The position numbers were made by a program, and so were the translations under genes. 64,000 bases of DNA from NCBI RefSeq assembly GCF_000740795.1, contig NZ_JGYG01000004.1, forward strand, positions 170,341 through 234,340, written 5' to 3'. The notes under the pieces are model-generated. The model saw nothing but the letters and a program-made list of their open reading frames with translations. It was not told where the DNA came from and did no database searches. This stretch comes from Haematobacter massiliensis (lineage in GTDB: Bacteria > Pseudomonadota > Alphaproteobacteria > Rhodobacterales > Rhodobacteraceae). Of the stretch, positions 8,101-15,968 are shown one piece after another; positions within the stretch are counted from its first letter, which is position 1, and each line of letters begins with the position of its first letter.

Positions 8101-9201
8101 TCATTCTGCGGCATGGCTCTGCGCTCCTGCGGAGGTCAGCGCCCGCACCCGCGGGATGAGATCGCGCCCGTATTCGAGCGCATCGGCCAGCGGGTCGAAG
8201 CCGCGGATCAGAAAGGTGTCGATACCCAGGCGATGGTAATCGACCATCGCATCGGCCACCTGATCGGGCGTGCCGACCAGCGAGGTGGAATTGCCGTTGG
8301 CGCCGGTGAGCTGCGCGAGTTCTGTCCAGAGGCGCTTGTCCAGCCGCCCGCCCTGCGCCGCGGCGGCCAGCAGGCGGCGCGAGCCTTCGTTCGGCGGTGC
8401 GCCCGCTGTCACGTTGACCAGACGTTGCCCGGTGCCTGCAGCGCGGAGTTCCCGGGCGCGGGCAAGGATCCGCTCCGCCTTGGCCCAGGCTTCGTCCTCC
8501 GTCCGGCCCAGAATGGGGCGGAGGGACAGGGAGAAACGCGGGGTCCGGCCATGGGGCGCCGCCGCGGCCCGCACGGCGGCGATGGTTTCGGCCACCTGCG
8601 CATAGGTCTCACCCCAGAGGGCATAGACATCGGCATGTTTCCCCGCGACTTCGATCGCCGCCGGGGAGGAGCCGCCGAAGTACACGGGCACGCCTTCGGG
8701 CCCTTCGGGCTTCACGTCCGAGAACCCGCCCTCGATGCGGTAGAATTCCCCCCGGTAGTCGAAGGGCGACGCCGCCGTCCATTCCTGCCGGACGATGTCC
8801 AGATATTCCGAGGTGCGTGCGTAGCGCTCGTCCTTGGTCAGCCAGTCGCCATCCTGCGCCAGTTCCGCATCGCTGCCGCCGGTGATGATATGAACGGCCA
8901 CGCGCCCGTCGGTCAGATGGTCGAGCGTGGCGAGCTGCCGCGCCGCGAGCGTCGGTGCCACGAAACCCGGCCGATGCGCGAGCATGAGCTTCAGCCGCCG
9001 CGTGTGATGGGCCACATACTGTCCGACATGCAGGCTTTCCGGCGTGGAGGAGTGGAATGCAAGCAGGACGCGGTCGAACCCGGCCTGTTCGTGAATTGCC
9101 GCAGATGCCCGGATGAACTCGCGGTCAATGACCGGGCCGCTGCGGGGGATGGTTTCGGAAGCGTTGTGGTTTCCGATGAAGCCGATGAATTCAACGGTCA
9201 T
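8101..9201 (-). CDS. LLM-class FMNH2-dependent monooxygenase, SsuD (alkanesulfonate) type
   Basis: This 366-residue bacterial-luciferase-type TIM barrel aligns well with SsuD: FIGNHNASE near the start, LMLAHRPGFVAPTLAARQ, then the flavin-binding HIITGGSDAE and VYFGGSSPAA. SsuD splits alkanesulfonates with O2 and reduced FMN to release sulfite and an aldehyde. Length and motifs agree with the family. It lies directly upstream of the SsuABC-like genes and downstream of a second flavoenzyme. No flavin reductase (SsuE type) is seen in the window, so reduced FMN would come from elsewhere. The exact sulfonate or sulfone substrate is not predictable. Confidence 0.87.
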   Translation of the reverse strand: MTVEFIGFIGNHNASETIPRSGPVIDREFIRASAAIHEQAGFDRVLLAFHSSTPESLHVGQYVAHHTRRLKLMLAHRPGFVAPTLAARQLATLDHLTDGRVAVHIITGGSDAELAQDGDWLTKDERYARTSEYLDIVRQEWTAASPFDYRGEFYRIEGGFSDVKPEGPEGVPVYFGGSSPAAIEVAGKHADVYALWGETYAQVAETIAAVRAAAAPHGRTPRFSLSLRPILGRTEDEAWAKAERILARARELRAAGTGQRLVNVTAGAPPNEGSRRLLAAAAQGGRLDKRLWTELAQLTGANGNSTSLVGTPDQVADAMVDYHRLGIDTFLIRGFDPLADALEYGRDLIPRVRALTSAGAQSHAAE

Positions 9202-9223
9202 GGGAGGATCCTTTCAGAGACTG

Positions 9224-10393
9224 TCAGCGGTCGAGCGTGATGCGCCCGGCGGCGATGAGGATGGTGTCTTCCTGCGGGCTATGGATGCGTCCACAAAGCA
9301 CGTCGCGCAGGTGCCGCTCGAGCGGGTTCCGCCGCGCGATAGCGTGGTTGCCGCCGAGCTTCAGCGCACGTTCCACCGCCGCAATTGCGTTCTCGGTCGC
9401 CCGATGCTTGACGAGACCCGCTTCCGCCGCAGTGGGCGGGGAGCCGCTGTCGCTGTCCCGTGCCGCACTGTCGATAAGCCGGCGGGAGGTTGCGATCAGC
9501 TCCGCGATGGCTCCCGTCTGCTCCTGCACCCGGGGCAGATCCGCGAGCGGATGGCCGAGGTTCGCCGGCGCCCGCTCCTTGAGAAAACCGGCGATCCAGT
9601 CCCGCGCGGCCTCTGCCACGCCAGTATAGATCGCGCCGATCAGCAGCGTGCCCCAGACCGCCGCCTCATCGGACCGCGCCCCCCATTCGGCAGGCGGTCG
9701 GATGTCGGCGGCATGTTCGAGGGGAAGCTGCACTCCTTCCATCACCACGTCATGGCTACCCGAGGCGCGCAGGCCCAGCGTGTCCCATGTCCGCTCGATA
9801 CGCACGCCGGGGCTGGCGAGCGGGAGGAGGAACTGTCCCACGCGCGGTTCCGCCTCGTCCGTACGCGCCCAGACGAGGCCCCATGTCAGCCCCTCGCAGC
9901 CGGTGGAGTAGATCTTGCGCCCCGACAGCGACCAGCCGGTCGGCGTGCGCCGCGCGATGGTGGCGGGCAGCCCCCCCCGGAGTGGTGTGCCAAGATCCGG
10001 CTCTACCCGGAATGCGTTGATGAGCGCCCCCCGTGCGCCCGCCCGCAGCACCGTGTTCAGCAGCGCAGGTGACCAGCGGCCCTTCGGCAGCGTGGCGAGG
10101 TTGATGTAATGCATGGCCAGGATCAGGGCGGCGGAAGGATCGCCCCGGCCGATCTCGCGGATGACCGCCACGGCCTGCCCAAGCCCCGCGCCAGCGCCCC
10201 CGAAGGCGGTCGGCGCCGTCAGGCCGAGCAGCCGCTCCTCCGCGAGACGGCGAAATTGGCGGGTTGGGAAGGCGCCCGCGCGATCATCCTCCGCGGCCCA
10301 GGGGGCGAAGGCATCGCCAAGCGCGGCGGCGCGGTCCGCATGGTCTCCGGTCGCGTCGGGGGACGCCGGGGTCGGAAAGGCCGAGATCAGCAT
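9224..10393 (-). CDS. Acyl-CoA dehydrogenase-like flavoenzyme (SfnB/DszC-like)
   Basis: This 389-residue protein has the three-domain acyl-CoA dehydrogenase fold: an N-terminal helical part (LGLTAPTAFGGAGAGLG), a middle beta domain (GWSLSGRKIYSTGCEG) and a C-terminal helical bundle. The catalytic base of true acyl-CoA dehydrogenases is not obvious. In sulfur clusters such proteins (SfnB, DszC types) often act as FMN-dependent oxygenases on sulfones or sulfonates, which fits the company of SsuD and SsuABC homologues. This is the first gene of the minus-strand operon. A possible -10 element lies 36 bases before the ATG. Confidence 0.82.
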   Translation of the reverse strand: MLISAFPTPASPDATGDHADRAAALGDAFAPWAAEDDRAGAFPTRQFRRLAEERLLGLTAPTAFGGAGAGLGQAVAVIREIGRGDPSAALILAMHYINLATLPKGRWSPALLNTVLRAGARGALINAFRVEPDLGTPLRGGLPATIARRTPTGWSLSGRKIYSTGCEGLTWGLVWARTDEAEPRVGQFLLPLASPGVRIERTWDTLGLRASGSHDVVMEGVQLPLEHAADIRPPAEWGARSDEAAVWGTLLIGAIYTGVAEAARDWIAGFLKERAPANLGHPLADLPRVQEQTGAIAELIATSRRLIDSAARDSDSGSPPTAAEAGLVKHRATENAIAAVERALKLGGNHAIARRNPLERHLRDVLCGRIHSPQEDTILIAAGRITLDR

Positions 10394-10428
10394 GGTTGTT
10401 CCGTTCTATTAGTCCATCGGCAAACTAT

Positions 10429-10434
10429 ATTATA
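10429..10434 (-). promoter_or_regulatory. Possible -10 element of the sulfur-acquisition operon
   Basis: On the minus strand this reads TATAAT, the consensus -10, in an AT-rich patch 36 bases before the first gene of the operon. I find no convincing -35 hexamer at the usual distance, so activator dependence is possible; Ssu-type genes are usually CysB/Cbl-controlled. Confidence 0.4.
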
Positions 10435-10808
10435 GAAACGTGATCCTCATCCCATTCCAAAGATCCGTCAGGAACAGAAGCTCTCTCCTACCGCCGCTGA
10501 CGACAGGGGAGAATCCTTTCCGCGATAACGCTGCGGGCCTGCGCGGCGGCTGCGCCGGTTGGACATCTCGCCGCACAAAGCCTTGAGACGGACGCCGGGC
10601 AGCAGGGCTTCGTTCTGGAGAGGCGGAAGGGCAGGTCGCTCATCAGCTCGCGCATGGCCCTTCGGCGATACCCGCTCCGCCCGTCAGGCCGTCGCCCGTG
10701 AAATACCGGAGGGGACGCAGCGAGACGTGCCGAACCAAAAGCCGATGATGAACGCCGGACCGCGAGCCTGTAAGGCCTTGCATCGGCCTCCCGTCACATG
10801 TTCCGGTA
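10435..10808. other. Intergenic DNA left of the heptamer array, no gene seen
   Basis: Open frames run through this stretch only because they continue into the repeat array. I see no family signature, signal peptide or ribosome site that supports a gene. Confidence 0.45.
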
Positions 10809-11242
10809 GGTCGAAGGTCGAAGGTCGAAGGTCGAAGGTCGAAGGTCGAAGGTCGAAGGTCGAAGGTCGAAGGTCGAAGGTCGAAGGTCGAAGGTCGAAG
10901 GTCGAAGGTCGAAGGTCGAAGGTCGAAGGTCGAAGGTCGAAGGTCGAAGGTCGAAGGTCGAAGGTCGAAGGTCGAAGGTCGAAGGTCGAAGGTCGAAGGT
11001 CGAAGGTCGAAGGTCGAAGGTCGAAGGTCGAAGGTCGAAGGTCGAAGGTCGAAGGTCGAAGGTCGAAGGTCGAAGGTCGAAGGTCGAAGGTCGAAGGTCG
11101 AAGGTCGAAGGTCGAAGGTCGAAGGTCGAAGGTCGAAGGTCGAAGGTCGAAGGTCGAAGGTCGAAGGTCGAAGGTCGAAGGTCGAAGGTCGAAGGTCGAA
11201 GGTCGAAGGTCGAAGGTCGAAGGTCGAAGGTCGAAGGTCGAA
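10809..11242. repeat. Heptanucleotide tandem array, 62 copies of GGTCGAA
   Basis: The 434-bp array contains 62 consecutive GGTCGAA units with no mismatch that I can see. It ends where GGTCGAA gives way to GGTGCC. Seven bases are out of phase with codons, so every frame on both strands stays open and repeats every 21 bases (RSKVEGR on the plus strand, STFDLRP on the minus strand). The flanks show no gene that clearly enters the array. Perfect arrays of this length are prone to slippage, so copy number probably varies between cells, and an assembly may under- or over-count it. TCGA occurs in each unit. Confidence 0.95.
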
Positions 11243-11686
11243 GGTGCCAGGATTTTCTCGCGCGCGATGGCCATCGTACCCGCATGTTGTCGCGAATGGT
11301 GAGGAGCGACGCTGTCCGTTTTGGCCGCGAAGCCCTGGATCCGGTCAGAACGCTGGCTGAGTGCCGAGGTGTCTCCCTCTCCTCTCTCATGCGGATTGGC
11401 CCTTCTTGTCCGTGAGAGAACGGGCTCGGTGCATCTGCAAATGCTGGGAGGGCATCGGCAGGTGCCGCCTTCCTCCCGGTCTTTGCGTACACGTCGCTGA
11501 TATGTCGAGGCGCGGGTGCCAAGGACCACCGCCCCGCGCGGGGCTTGATGCCTAAGTTCTCCTGAACGTGCATGTTCTCGGTCAGGGAAATCCTTGGTAG
11601 GTGAGTTCCGGCGGGTCGGTCGATGGGGAGCGCCGTGAAACGGAGGCTTGCGCGCCTGTTCGGTCATCGCTAAACGGTCGGTGTCA
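11243..11686. other. Intergenic DNA between the heptamer array and tRNA-Val
   Basis: No gene, hairpin or mobile-element signature could be recognised here. Minus-strand frames that cross it are extensions of the repeat reading frames. Confidence 0.4.
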
Positions 11687-11762
11687 GGGTCGTTAGCTCA
11701 GTTGGTAGAGCGTCTCGCTTACACCGAGAATGTCGGCGGTTCGAACCCGTCACGACCCACCA
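11687..11762 (+). tRNA. tRNA-Val, anticodon TAC
   Basis: The 76-base gene folds fully. The acceptor stem GGGTCGT pairs with ACGACCC. The D arm has TAGCTCAGTTGGTAGAGC. The anticodon stem TCTCG/CGAGA holds the loop CTTACAC with anticodon TAC. The T arm has GGTTCGAACC-type sequence. CCA is encoded at the 3' end. It reads GUA (and other GUN) valine codons. tRNA 3' ends are common integration sites; the phage remnant about 10 kb to the right fits this, but I found no second copy of the tRNA end in the window. Confidence 0.97.
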
Positions 11763-12215
11763 TTTTTCGATAACTTGGTGTGACTGCGATTATCGGCAAT
11801 CTGTTGAAAGTTGCACATACCTCAGAACATCGGCTCACCGGGATGAGCAGGTCTGCTTGCATCCCAGCGATTGGCTTGCCGGAGCAGCTCGGAGGATCGG
11901 TCCAATCCTTGCTTGCGCTCGCCGATCGGTCGGAGAGAGTTCCGTTGCTAGACATGGAGTTCGGGTACGTCCGTCACTATGAAGGTCCGTCCCGGGACAT
12001 CGACGCCTAGAGGCGCGCGGGCACAGCTGATCTTGCGATTGGACCTGCCGGCGGAGAGCAGAATGTCGCATTGGGTATCGATGTCACGCGGCCATGCGGC
12101 TCCCGGCTCCGTTCACGGGGTCTGTGCATGAAAGCCTGTCGCGCTACCCAAGGAGCGTCACGCGTCGGGAACTCGGCCAGACGGACCGTATCGTCCCTTC
12201 GCCCTGCTGATTGTA
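11763..12215. other. 453-bp region after tRNA-Val with no recognised gene
   Basis: A T-run (ATTTTTCG) just after CCA may end tRNA transcription. Beyond that I see no protein-like frame or RNA structure I can name. Confidence 0.4.
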
Positions 12216-12812
12216 CTATTCGTCGAGATGATCGAAGGCGGGATCGTCGATCACCGAGAGCAGCAGGGCAGAGACTCGGGCGCGCTCTTCGGTCTCAAAG
12301 GGCGTAAACCCGGCGAGATCGAGAAACCAGAGCCCCTCGATGGCCAGATAGGCGAGGGCGGCGCGGTTGAATCCGGCGCCTTTGCTCATGGCTGAGAAGC
12401 GCTCCTTGTGGTGCTCGCGCCCTTCGCTCGCGTCCCAGATGCCGGAGGTCATGATCTTGGCGCTGACCTCATCCAGTTTGGATCGCTTCTCGAGCGAGGA
12501 AATCGCCCAGCCCATGAGGGCTTTGGTCTTGCTGTCGGGAAGGCTTTCCGTCGCCTCGTGACGGGCCTGAAGGTAACGCTGGCGCACATGGGCGCGCACC
12601 GCGCGATTCAGCTCCTCGCGGTTGGGGAAGTGATAGATGACACCGCTTTTGCTGATGCCGGAATGCTGGGCGAGACTGTCGAAGCTCAGCCCTTCGACGC
12701 CGCGTTCCAGGATCAATTCCAACGCCTTGTCGAGGAGATCCGCGCGCGAACTGGGGCGCCCGCGCCGCCGCACGGGCCGGCCTTGTGTTGGGCTTTTCGA
12801 GGGCGAATTCAT
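12216..12812 (-). CDS. TetR/AcrR-family transcriptional regulator
   Basis: This 198-residue one-component regulator has an N-terminal TetR DNA-binding domain: LLDKALELILERGVEGLSF leads into SLAQHSGISKSGVIYHF, the helix-turn-helix, followed by NREELNRAV. The C-terminal ligand domain is variable. I start the gene at 12812 because the frame upstream is unstructured and the N-terminus MNSPSKSPTQ with a basic arm is usual. It is divergent from the aldolase operon and is the best candidate to bind the near-palindromic site repeated at 13106-13124 and 15805-15823. The ligand is probably the substrate of that island or an intermediate. Confidence 0.88.
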   Translation of the reverse strand: MNSPSKSPTQGRPVRRRGRPSSRADLLDKALELILERGVEGLSFDSLAQHSGISKSGVIYHFPNREELNRAVRAHVRQRYLQARHEATESLPDSKTKALMGWAISSLEKRSKLDEVSAKIMTSGIWDASEGREHHKERFSAMSKGAGFNRAALAYLAIEGLWFLDLAGFTPFETEERARVSALLLSVIDDPAFDHLDE

Positions 12813-13080
12813 GGGAGCTCGTTTCTGATGGCAAAATCGGAACTGCGTTCCGGCGATTAACTCTAGTGCGAATCTCGGTATGAACTCAACCGCGTCTCCC
12901 GAGATATATGGCCCCGCGTCCACGCCCGGCTTTCCGAGATCGGCGGCAGGGCGGCGCGAATCCCGCCGCGAGTCGGGGCATGACTCCGCGAGATGGATGT
13001 ATATTTCGCCTAACATTTATGCAAATCGCACCATCCTGCCCTGAACCGTGCAAGATCTCCGTCGTCCAGCCGCGAAATTC

Positions 13081-13124
13081 TTGACAGCCAGTGAATCGGC
13101 TATTTACTGCACCAAAAGGTCAGT
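13081..13124 (+). promoter_or_regulatory. Promoter with overlapping 19-bp operator, copy 1 (aldolase operon)
   Basis: TTGACA at 13081-13086 is a consensus -35. The site ACTGCACCAAAAGGTCAGT spans 13106-13124 and covers the expected -10 position. The same arrangement, TTGACR followed about 20 bases later by ACTG-N-AC-N-AA-N-AGGTCAGT, recurs at 15779-15823 before the transporter operon. The outer arms ACTG and CAGT are inverted. Position over the -10 suggests repression, most likely by the adjacent TetR-type protein. Confidence 0.65.
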
Positions 13125-13143
13125 AATTACCGAAAAGCGCCTC

Positions 13144-13165
13144 GGGCACGGTCCTGACCGTGCCC
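13144..13165 (+). promoter_or_regulatory. Perfect 10-bp stem in the leader of the aldolase gene
   Basis: GGGCACGGTC at 13144-13153 and its exact complement at 13156-13165 form a very stable hairpin in the 5' leader. It ends about 8 bases before the ribosome site (AGGAAGGGA). It has no T-run. It could protect the transcript, modulate translation or serve as a protein site. Confidence 0.6.
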
Positions 13166-13188
13166 GCGCAGACAGGAAGGGAAGTGCG

Positions 13189-13953
13189 ATGTCGAGCAAG
13201 CTGAAGGCCATGGTTGCGAGCGGTCAGTTCATTCGGAACGGCTGGCTTTCGCTTCCCTGCGCCTATTCTGCCGAACTGATGGCACGGCTGCCCTGGGATA
13301 GCCTGACGGTGGATCTTCAGCACGGGGTGCAGGATTATCAGAGCCTCGTGGCCTGCTTTCAGGGCATGGCGGGGTCCAAGGTGGTGCCGATGGCGCGGGT
13401 GCCGGAGAATGCACCGGGGATCATCGGCAAGGTTCTGGATGCGGGCGCCTGGGGCGTGATCTGCCCCATGGTCAACACCGCCGATCAGGCGCGCGCGCTG
13501 GTCGATGCCTGCCTCTATCCGCCGCAGGGGGCACGGTCCTTCGGGCCCAATCGGGCCGCGGGCTATGCGACCGATGTGCCCTATCACCATTTCGCCAATG
13601 ACCAGTTGCTGGTTCTGCCGATGATCGAAACGCGCGAGGCGCTGGAGAATGCCGAGGAGATCCTCGCGGTTCCCGGCGTCAGCGGGGCCTATATCGGGCC
13701 GAGCGATCTGGGCTTCTCTCTTGGCTTCGGACCGGCTTTCGACCGTGACGAGCCGGAACTGCTGGCCGCGTTCGAGCGGGTTCGGGCCGCCGCGCAGGCG
13801 GCAGGGAAATTCACGGGGATCCATACGCTCAGCGCCGCCTATGCAAACCGGATGCGCGCTGCCGGCTTCGGGCTGGCGACGATCGGCAGCGACGGGTTCT
13901 TCATGCAGCAGGGCGCGCGGGCCGCGCTCGACGCCTGTCCCGCCGGAGGCTGA
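13189..13953 (+). CDS. HpcH/HpaI family aldolase (4-hydroxy-2-oxo-acid type)
   Basis: This is a class II, metal-dependent TIM-barrel aldolase of 254 residues, the usual length. Family landmarks are DLQHG (residues 42-46, catalytic histidine), PMARVPEN (substrate arginine), MIETREALEN (metal glutamate) and YIGPSDLGFSLG (metal aspartate). Such enzymes split 4-hydroxy-2-oxo acids into pyruvate or another small keto acid and an aldehyde. The ATG at 13189 follows AGGAAGGGA. It is the first gene after the operator-bearing promoter, followed by RidA and a PLP dehydratase, which suggests the keto acid cleaved here comes from deamination of an amino acid. Confidence 0.88.
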   Translation: MSSKLKAMVASGQFIRNGWLSLPCAYSAELMARLPWDSLTVDLQHGVQDYQSLVACFQGMAGSKVVPMARVPENAPGIIGKVLDAGAWGVICPMVNTADQARALVDACLYPPQGARSFGPNRAAGYATDVPYHHFANDQLLVLPMIETREALENAEEILAVPGVSGAYIGPSDLGFSLGFGPAFDRDEPELLAAFERVRAAAQAAGKFTGIHTLSAAYANRMRAAGFGLATIGSDGFFMQQGARAALDACPAGG

Positions 13954-14040
13954 GCCGCTCGGGCGGCCCATAAGTGTCCACATCTCCAGACGGACGCCGC
14001 CGTGCTGCGGCGGCCACGATAATCGAGAAGGTTCTTCACA

Positions 14041-14520
14041 ATGCCGGTTGCCGACAGACTCGCCGATCTCGGGATCACGCTTCCCCCGGTTTCGTCCCCG
14101 AAATACGCCTACCGGCCCTTCAAGCGCGCCGGAGACTTGGTCTTCCTGTCGGGCGCGGTGCCGCGCCTGCCGGATGGCAGCTTCCTGGTCGGTCAGGTCG
14201 GCACGGATGTCAGTACGGAGCAGGGCGCCGCAGCTGCCAGGCTCTGCGGCCTGCATCTTCTCGCCGTGGCACAGGAGATCACCGGGTCGCTCGACGATAT
14301 CGAATTTCTCAAGATCACCGGGATGGTCAATGCGGAGCCGGGCTTTGGCGAGCAGGCGCAGGTGATGGAGGGCTGCTCCCGCCTTCTGGTTGAGGTGCTG
14401 GGGGAACGGGGCAGCCATGCAAGGTCCGCCGTCGGCATGGGCTCGCTTCCGCTGAACGTCAGCGTCGAGGTCGAAGCAATCATACAAGTGCGTCCTGACC
14501 CGGCCGAACCCCGCGGTTAG
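14041..14520 (+). CDS. RidA/YjgF-family enamine/imine deaminase
   Basis: This 159-residue protein is of the YjgF/YER057c/UK114 fold, slightly longer than classical RidA (about 130). The key arginine is Arg128 in HARSAVGMGSLPLNVSVEVEAI; the closing VEVEAI strand is also typical. RidA hydrolyses reactive enamines and imines released by PLP dehydratases to the keto acid and ammonia. Its position just before a PLP dehydratase gene makes that role very likely here. The first 30 residues (PVSSPKYAYRPFKRAGDLVFLSG) match the longer subgroup often found in catabolic clusters. It acts as a cytoplasmic trimer in known relatives. Confidence 0.88.
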   Translation: MPVADRLADLGITLPPVSSPKYAYRPFKRAGDLVFLSGAVPRLPDGSFLVGQVGTDVSTEQGAAAARLCGLHLLAVAQEITGSLDDIEFLKITGMVNAEPGFGEQAQVMEGCSRLLVEVLGERGSHARSAVGMGSLPLNVSVEVEAIIQVRPDPAEPRG

Positions 14521-14630
14521 GGCCGAGGTCTATCGCCCGTGGCCCGGTTCCACTGGGCGAAGCCGTAACAGATTCCGGTGCCGCCGGCGCTCTGCGAGCC
14601 TGGCCGCGCCCCTTACAAGGTGCCGTCAAG

Positions 14631-15701
14631 ATGCCCCTTTCCGCCTCTCCGGCGATTGCTTCTTTGAATTCGGTCGCGCCCGATGCGCCCTGGCATTTGC
14701 GCCCGCCCTCCTGGTCCGAAATCCTGGAGGCCCGCAGCGATGCACTCCTGCGTACGCCGGTTCTGGAAAGCGCCCGCGTGAATGCGCTGCTGGGCGGGCG
14801 GCTTCTGGTGAAGGCCGAAGGGCTTCAGGTCACCGGCAGCTTCAAGGTGCGCGGTGCGCTCAACCGGATCTCTGCCCTGACGGCGGAGGAACGGGCACGG
14901 GGCATCATCGCCTTTTCCTCGGGCAACCACGCGCAGGCGGTCGCCTGGTCCGCGGCCCGCTTCGGTATCCGGACGCTCATCCTGATGCCGGAGGGGGCGC
15001 CGGCCGTGAAGGTCGAGCGGACACGGGCGCTTGGCGCGACGGTCGAGCAACATGACTGGCGTGTGCATTCGTCGCGCGAGCTTGCCTCCCGGACTGCGGC
15101 GGAGCGCGACATGGTGCTTATTCCGCCCTTTGAGGACCGCCGCGTCCTGGCCGGCGCGGCGACGCTCGGGATGGAACTGGTGGAGCAGGCCGCCGCGATG
15201 GGGGAGGCGCGTCTTGATGCGGTGCTGACCGGATGCTCGGGCGGGGGCCTGCTGGCCGCGACCTCCATCGCCGTAAAGACACTGTCGCCCACGACCGAGC
15301 TTTGGGGCGTCGAGCCCGTGGGCTATGAGGATCTCGCCGAAAGCCTGACACAGGGCGCACGCGTCACCATCCCGCCCGGGCCGCCGACGATCTGCGATTC
15401 GCTCAATGCGCGCACCACGGGCGATCTGACCTTCGGTATCCTGCGCCACACGCTCTCCGGGGCCTTGGCGGTGACGGATGAGGAGGTGCTGCGCGCCATG
15501 CGATTCGCCTTCGAGGAGTTCAGGGTGGTCGTCGAACCCGGCGGTGCCGCCGCCCTTGCGGCTGTGCTCAGCGGGCGCTTCGCGTTGCGCGGGCGGACCG
15601 TCGCGGTGGTCGCCTCCGGGGCGAATGTTGACGCCGCTCTGGCCGCGCAGGCGCTGACCGGGAACCCGGCCGGTGCTCCGGAAACACCAAACGACAGCTG
15701 A
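14631..15701 (+). CDS. PLP-dependent threonine/serine dehydratase-like lyase
   Basis: This 356-residue fold-type II PLP enzyme has the cofactor lysine Lys72 in GSFKVRGA, a substrate-binding loop SSGNHAQ (97-103) and a glycine-rich phosphate cradle GCSGGGLLAA. No C-terminal ACT domain is present, so it is the catabolic rather than the biosynthetic type. It should remove water and ammonia from a beta-hydroxy-amino acid, giving a keto acid; relatives also act on 3-hydroxyaspartate or phenylserine, and EutB of ectoine catabolism is in this family. It follows RidA by about 110 bp, and the operator-bearing promoter of the transporter genes follows it. The substrate is not decided by sequence. Confidence 0.86.
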   Translation: MPLSASPAIASLNSVAPDAPWHLRPPSWSEILEARSDALLRTPVLESARVNALLGGRLLVKAEGLQVTGSFKVRGALNRISALTAEERARGIIAFSSGNHAQAVAWSAARFGIRTLILMPEGAPAVKVERTRALGATVEQHDWRVHSSRELASRTAAERDMVLIPPFEDRRVLAGAATLGMELVEQAAAMGEARLDAVLTGCSGGGLLAATSIAVKTLSPTTELWGVEPVGYEDLAESLTQGARVTIPPGPPTICDSLNARTTGDLTFGILRHTLSGALAVTDEEVLRAMRFAFEEFRVVVEPGGAAALAAVLSGRFALRGRTVAVVASGANVDAALAAQALTGNPAGAPETPNDS

Positions 15702-15778
15702 GCGCGGCGGCACTTGAGAAGGATGTGCCGTAGAAATCGGCACTGCCTGAACGGAAGGCATTATCGCCGGCAGATATA

Positions 15779-15823
15779 TTGACGGCCGCCTGTTTTCCGG
15801 GATTACTGTACTAATAGGTCAGT
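15779..15823 (+). promoter_or_regulatory. Promoter with overlapping 19-bp operator, copy 2 (transporter operon)
   Basis: TTGACG at 15779-15784 serves as -35. ACTGTACTAATAGGTCAGT at 15805-15823 covers the -10 region. The inner part CTAATAG and the outer ACTG/CAGT are inverted, so the site is a near palindrome. It shares 15 of 19 positions with the site at 13106-13124, and the spacing from the -35 hexamer is one base different. The transporter start codon is about 145 bp downstream. Confidence 0.65.
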
Positions 15824-15968
15824 TTAAGAAATCTGGCACGAACAGCGATAAGGGAAGCGGCGCTCAATCCGGATGAGCCCATTCCGGGCCGCTTCCACGA
15901 ACCACCAACCATCCGCGAAAACGCGGAGAGCCACCACAACCGACAGCCCGCACAACAGGGAGTTTGAA

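Noticed and set aside
10809..11242. CRISPR array
   Set aside because: Units are contiguous 7-mers without spacers, and no cas genes are present.
10559..11667. Long open frames on both strands across the heptamer array, with repeated RSKVEGR or STFDLRP peptides
   Set aside because: A 7-bp unit free of stops keeps all frames open by chance. No ribosome site, domain or coding-like flank supports a protein.
11719..11955. Minus-strand frame ending VGRDGFEPPTFSV
   Set aside because: It is the antisense translation of the tRNA-Val gene, a well-known spurious annotation.
14613..15761. 382-codon minus-strand frame opposite the PLP dehydratase
   Set aside because: It is antisense and low-complexity; the plus strand has the full fold-type II PLP motifs.
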